A DNA stretch of 34,114 bases from assembly GCF_021531475.1 (NCBI RefSeq), contig NZ_JADYTX010000023.1:1-34114 (forward strand). Direction: 5' to 3'. The notes beneath the pieces are model-generated. The model was given only the letters and a program-made list of their open reading frames with translations, did not search any database and had not been told where the DNA came from. Below, one piece after another: positions 30,812 through 34,114 of the stretch (the stretch's first letter is position 1; each line of letters starts with the position of its first letter). The translations under genes were made by a program, and so were the position numbers. Source of the DNA: Fusobacterium perfoetens (GTDB taxonomy: Bacteria; Fusobacteriota; Fusobacteriia; Fusobacteriales; Fusobacteriaceae).

Positions 30812-33800
30812 ATGAAATTTATAGATTATTCAATTAAAAATACAATCGTTGTAAGGTTTATGGTAATACTACTTGTGATTGGTGGGCTTTTCTCATATAT
30901 GAAGCTCGGAAAATTGGAAGACCCAGAGTTTAAGATAAAAGAGGCTCTTGTAGTTACACTTTATCCTAATGCCGACGCTCACAGTGTAGAACTACAAGTA
31001 ACTACCAAGATAGAGGAGGCTCTACAAAAAATCCCTAATATAGAGTTTCTTCAAAGTACATCAAAGCCGGGATATTCCCAAGTTAAGATAAAATTAAAAG
31101 AGTCTGTACCAAGTAAAGATTTGGAACAATACTGGGATAAACTTAGAAAAAAAATAAATGACTCTCGTATAAACCTACCAATAGGAGCTTTGCCACCTGT
31201 TGTTTTAGATGACTACGGAGCAGTTTATGGAATATTTTTGGCAGTTACAAGTGACGGATATAGTTATTCGGAGCTTAAAAAATACACAGAATATATAACA
31301 AAAGAGTTAAACTCTATAAATGGAATTGCCCAAGTTACGCAGTTTGGAAAACCAACTGACGCCATAGAGATAATTATCGACAGAGATAAAGTAAACTCAA
31401 TGGGACTTAATACAAAACTTATAGCCACATCACTTATCTCAGAAAATCTTATCACTGGTGGTGGGACTATTGATTATGGAAGTTTACGTGTAAATCTAAA
31501 ACTTAATAACAAGATAAATAGTACAGAAAAACTAGAAAATCTTATTATATTTTCTAAAAAACTACCTGACGGAAATGACGAAATAATCCGTCTTAAAGAT
31601 ATTGCAAAAATAGAGAGAGGTTATGTAGAGCCAATCTCTCAAAAAATGTATTTCAATGGTCAGATGTCAATGGGAATCTCCCTTTCTCCAGAAAGTGGAA
31701 CAAACATTGTTAACACTGGTAAGGTCATTGACGAAAAAATTATAGAATTAAAAGAAAAATTACCAGTTGGTATCGATATTAAGAAAGTTTATTATCAACC
31801 AGACTTGGTAACCTCAGCTATAAATAACTTTATATTAAACCTTATTATGTCAGTTATAACTGTTGTTGGGATTTTACTTTTGACAATGGGTATGAGAAGT
31901 GGTTTGATAATCGGAGCAAACTTAGTTTTATCAATCTTGGGAACTTTGATTTTTATGCTAGCAATGAAGATTGATATGCAAAGGGTTTCTCTTGGGTCAT
32001 TTATAATTGCAATGGGTATGCTTGTTGATAACTCAATCGTTATTGTTGACGGAGTTTTGGTCAGAAGAAACCAAGGTATGAGTATGGAAGATGCTCTTTC
32101 GGAATCTACTCATAAACCTGCTCTGCCACTTTTGGGAGCTACATTTATCGCAGCCATTGCCTTTTTGCCTGCATATTTAATGGCAAGTTATACTGGAGAA
32201 TATGTAAGTTCATCTTTCTGGGTAATTGGAATATCTCTAATGCTTAGTTGGGTGCTTTGCCTTACACAGACACCAGTTTACTGCAAGTTATATCTTGAGA
32301 ATGAGCCTATAAAAGAGCCAAGTGAGAGAGAAAAGAAATTTTATTCAAAAGTTCATAGTCTCTTAGAATATCTACTTGATAGAAAAAAATCAACACTTTC
32401 ATTTATGGCTATGGCACTTTTTGTGTCTGGTGTAATATTTATGCAGATACCAAAAACATTCTTCCCTGACTCTGATAAAAAAGGTTTCACTATCTCACTT
32501 TGGGCACCAGAGGGAAGTAAGATAGAAGTCGTAGAAAAAGCCACTAACGAGCTTGGAAAATATCTAAGTGAAAATAAAAATGTTACAAACGTAGTGGAAA
32601 CAATCGGTTCTTCTCCAGCTAGATATTATGTGTGTACTATACCAGAGCTACCAAATCCAGCCTATGGAGAGATTATTGTAAGCGTAGATAAACTAAAAAA
32701 TCTAGAAACTGTAGCAAACTCAGCTCTTGATTATGCTAATAAAAATCTTGCAGGAATAGTTGTAGGAGCTAAAAAATATCCAAACGGTGTACCTACACAA
32801 TATCCTATCGAGATAGCTTTTTCAGGACAAGATCCTAAAATTTTAAGGGATTTAGCTAACGAGGCTATGGAGATTATCAAAAAACACCCTGATGTATCAA
32901 ATGTTAAAACTGACTGGAGAAATAAAATTCTTACTTGGAATGGAGATTATTCGCAGTCCAAAGGGCTTAGAGGAAATATCACTCCTATTGATGTAACAAC
33001 TGGGCTTATGAGAACTACAACAGGTATGCCAATAGGAAAAATAGAGGAAAATGATAATTCTTTAGCTGTAATTTTAAAAGAAACAAAAGATAGCTCTAAT
33101 GATATAAACGATATTGGACAAACTCCAATTTGGGGAGCTACTCTAAAATCAGAGCCACTGTCTGGAGTTTTAAATAAAGAGTTTTTATCCTTTGAAGAGG
33201 GGCAAATCTGGAGAAGAAATCGTGTGAGAACTATAACTGTCCAATGTGATGTGCCTATGGGAGTTATTGCAGAGGAAGTAAGGAGAGATTTTAAAGAGGA
33301 GATTGAAAATATAAAATTACCAAAAGGTTATACTATGACTTGGTTTGGAGAACACCACGAGCAAGTTAAAAACTTTATAGCACTGATGTCTGAAGTGCCA
33401 CTAACACTTATTATAATGTTTACTATCTGTGTTCTTCTATTTGCAAGTGTAAAAATCCCTATGATTATTTTTTCAGCTCTACCATTTGCAATGATTGGTA
33501 TCGCTCCGGGGCTTTTCTTGACTGGAAAAAGTTTTGGATTTATGTCAACAATCGGTTTTGTATCACTATCTGGTATGATGATAAAAAATATGATAGTTCT
33601 TGTAGACGAGATAAACTATGAGATAAATATTTTGAAAAAAGATAAGTTTACAGCTCTTGTAGATTCTGCTGTAAGTAGAATGAGATCTGTGGCTCTTGCT
33701 GCTCTAACAACTATCCTTGGTATGATTCCACTTCTTTGGGATCCACTTTATGGAGATATGGCAGCTACAATTATATTTGGTCTGTTTGTATCAACAGTGT

Positions 33801-33862
33801 TGACTTTATTCGTTTTCCCTGTTGGATACGGACTATTCTATAATATTAAAAGAAATAAATAA
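30812..33862 (+). CDS. RND family efflux transporter permease
   Basis: A 1016-residue AcrB/HAE-like pump with 12 membrane helices in two halves. The first helix (VVRFMVILLVIGGLFSYM) and the large periplasmic porter loop precede helices 2-6 (from about 335). The proton-relay Asp lies in GMLVDNSIVIVDG near residue 405. The second half repeats this (SGMMIKNMIVLVDE near 925), with the usual replacement. PNADAHSVELQVT near 55 and the GLFVSTVLTLFVFP final helix are typical. It uses proton motive force to expel drugs, lipids or other small molecules through the adaptor and OMF encoded upstream. Substrate not predictable. Last gene of the operon. Confidence 0.96.
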   Translation: MKFIDYSIKNTIVVRFMVILLVIGGLFSYMKLGKLEDPEFKIKEALVVTLYPNADAHSVELQVTTKIEEALQKIPNIEFLQSTSKPGYSQVKIKLKESVPSKDLEQYWDKLRKKINDSRINLPIGALPPVVLDDYGAVYGIFLAVTSDGYSYSELKKYTEYITKELNSINGIAQVTQFGKPTDAIEIIIDRDKVNSMGLNTKLIATSLISENLITGGGTIDYGSLRVNLKLNNKINSTEKLENLIIFSKKLPDGNDEIIRLKDIAKIERGYVEPISQKMYFNGQMSMGISLSPESGTNIVNTGKVIDEKIIELKEKLPVGIDIKKVYYQPDLVTSAINNFILNLIMSVITVVGILLLTMGMRSGLIIGANLVLSILGTLIFMLAMKIDMQRVSLGSFIIAMGMLVDNSIVIVDGVLVRRNQGMSMEDALSESTHKPALPLLGATFIAAIAFLPAYLMASYTGEYVSSSFWVIGISLMLSWVLCLTQTPVYCKLYLENEPIKEPSEREKKFYSKVHSLLEYLLDRKKSTLSFMAMALFVSGVIFMQIPKTFFPDSDKKGFTISLWAPEGSKIEVVEKATNELGKYLSENKNVTNVVETIGSSPARYYVCTIPELPNPAYGEIIVSVDKLKNLETVANSALDYANKNLAGIVVGAKKYPNGVPTQYPIEIAFSGQDPKILRDLANEAMEIIKKHPDVSNVKTDWRNKILTWNGDYSQSKGLRGNITPIDVTTGLMRTTTGMPIGKIEENDNSLAVILKETKDSSNDINDIGQTPIWGATLKSEPLSGVLNKEFLSFEEGQIWRRNRVRTITVQCDVPMGVIAEEVRRDFKEEIENIKLPKGYTMTWFGEHHEQVKNFIALMSEVPLTLIIMFTICVLLFASVKIPMIIFSALPFAMIGIAPGLFLTGKSFGFMSTIGFVSLSGMMIKNMIVLVDEINYEINILKKDKFTALVDSAVSRMRSVALAALTTILGMIPLLWDPLYGDMAATIIFGLFVSTVLTLFVFPVGYGLFYNIKRNK

Positions 33863-33872
33863 TAATATAAAA

Positions 33873-33913
33873 GGGAATGTTATGATTAAAAGTTATATCA
33901 TTCCCGTTTTTTT
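33873..33913 (+). terminator. Intrinsic terminator of the efflux operon
   Basis: GGGAATG (33873-33879) / CATTCCC (33899-33905) with additional pairing inside the loop, followed by TTTTTTT. Confidence 0.85.
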
Positions 33914-34048
33914 ATCAGAAATATATATGAGAATCAAATGTAAAATATTTGTAAAAAGTAAGAAAATTTTTGTTTTTTAAAAGGAAATTTATAAAAAATT
34001 TAGAATATTAAAAACGAGGAGAAGAAATAAAAAAATTTAAAAAAAGTG

Positions 34049-34077
34049 TTGACAAAATCAAAAAACTATATTATAAT
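34049..34077 (+). promoter_or_regulatory. Strong sigma70 promoter reading out of the window
   Basis: TTGACA (34049-34054) and TATAAT (34072-34077) with a 17-base spacer match consensus at every position. The gene it drives lies beyond the window. The rest of 33914-34114 is A/T-rich without an ORF I would support. Confidence 0.85.
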
Positions 34078-34114
34078 TAAAACATAAATGAAACAATTAC
34101 AAATTTAAAAAATA

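Overview
The window is very AT-rich bacterial DNA and most likely comes from a member of the Fusobacteria. It has Gram-negative envelope genes (kdsB for the KDO of lipopolysaccharide, and an RND pump with adaptor and TolC-like channel). It also has lipoprotein signals, strong AGGAGG ribosome sites, and a selenocysteine operon whose selD itself carries an in-frame UGA. The genus is inference; the envelope type and AT-richness are visible.

Layout. Positions 1-5045 are the right end of a tailed-phage prophage (tail fibre, baseplate, tail-assembly, endolysin, holin), closed by a terminator. Positions 5086-9305 are housekeeping genes: a sirtuin with a truncated second sirtuin beside it, kdsB, a SpoIID-type lipoprotein with its halves in permuted order, and a potassium channel. 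Positions 9375-11697 hold a CARF-domain gene and, just upstream on the same strand, a one-repeat mini CRISPR locus. Positions 11878-18910 are a seven-gene co-directional operon: selD-selA-selB-yedF-DUF3343 gene-YkuD gene-SDR gene. Positions 18915-26500 are a CRISPR-linked island. It contains a palindromic 225-bp element, a small acidic protein, a CARF protein with a possible RelE-like end, two tiny hydrophobic peptide ORFs, and a small probable RHH regulator. It also contains two CRISPR arrays with the same leader and 37-bp repeat, a DUF1848/methyltransferase pair, and an odd gene-free tract rich in GGCAC motifs. Positions 26614-33913 hold a sodium:solute symporter and a probably TetR-controlled RND efflux operon. 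A strong promoter near 34060 fires out of the window.

Most unusual signal. The second CRISPR array (24664-25292, nine repeats, ordinary spacers) runs directly into about eight further units of the same period (25293-25877). In these units the repeat is replaced by a diverged but internally similar family, and every spacer contains a hairpin: an inner stem, a short apical loop, and in most units an outer stem separated by a small internal loop. Stem sequences differ between units while the design is kept, and an intrinsic terminator follows at once. The mini-locus at 11261-11697 has the same plan: a full leader copy, one intact repeat, a spacer-sized hairpin, one diverged repeat and a terminator, directly upstream of the CARF gene. 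I know of no described function for this and propose it as a CRISPR-derived structured-RNA system.

No cas1, cas2, cas6, cas10 or other interference genes lie in the window, so the arrays must be served in trans. The two CARF proteins point to a type III (cyclic oligoadenylate) system elsewhere in the genome.
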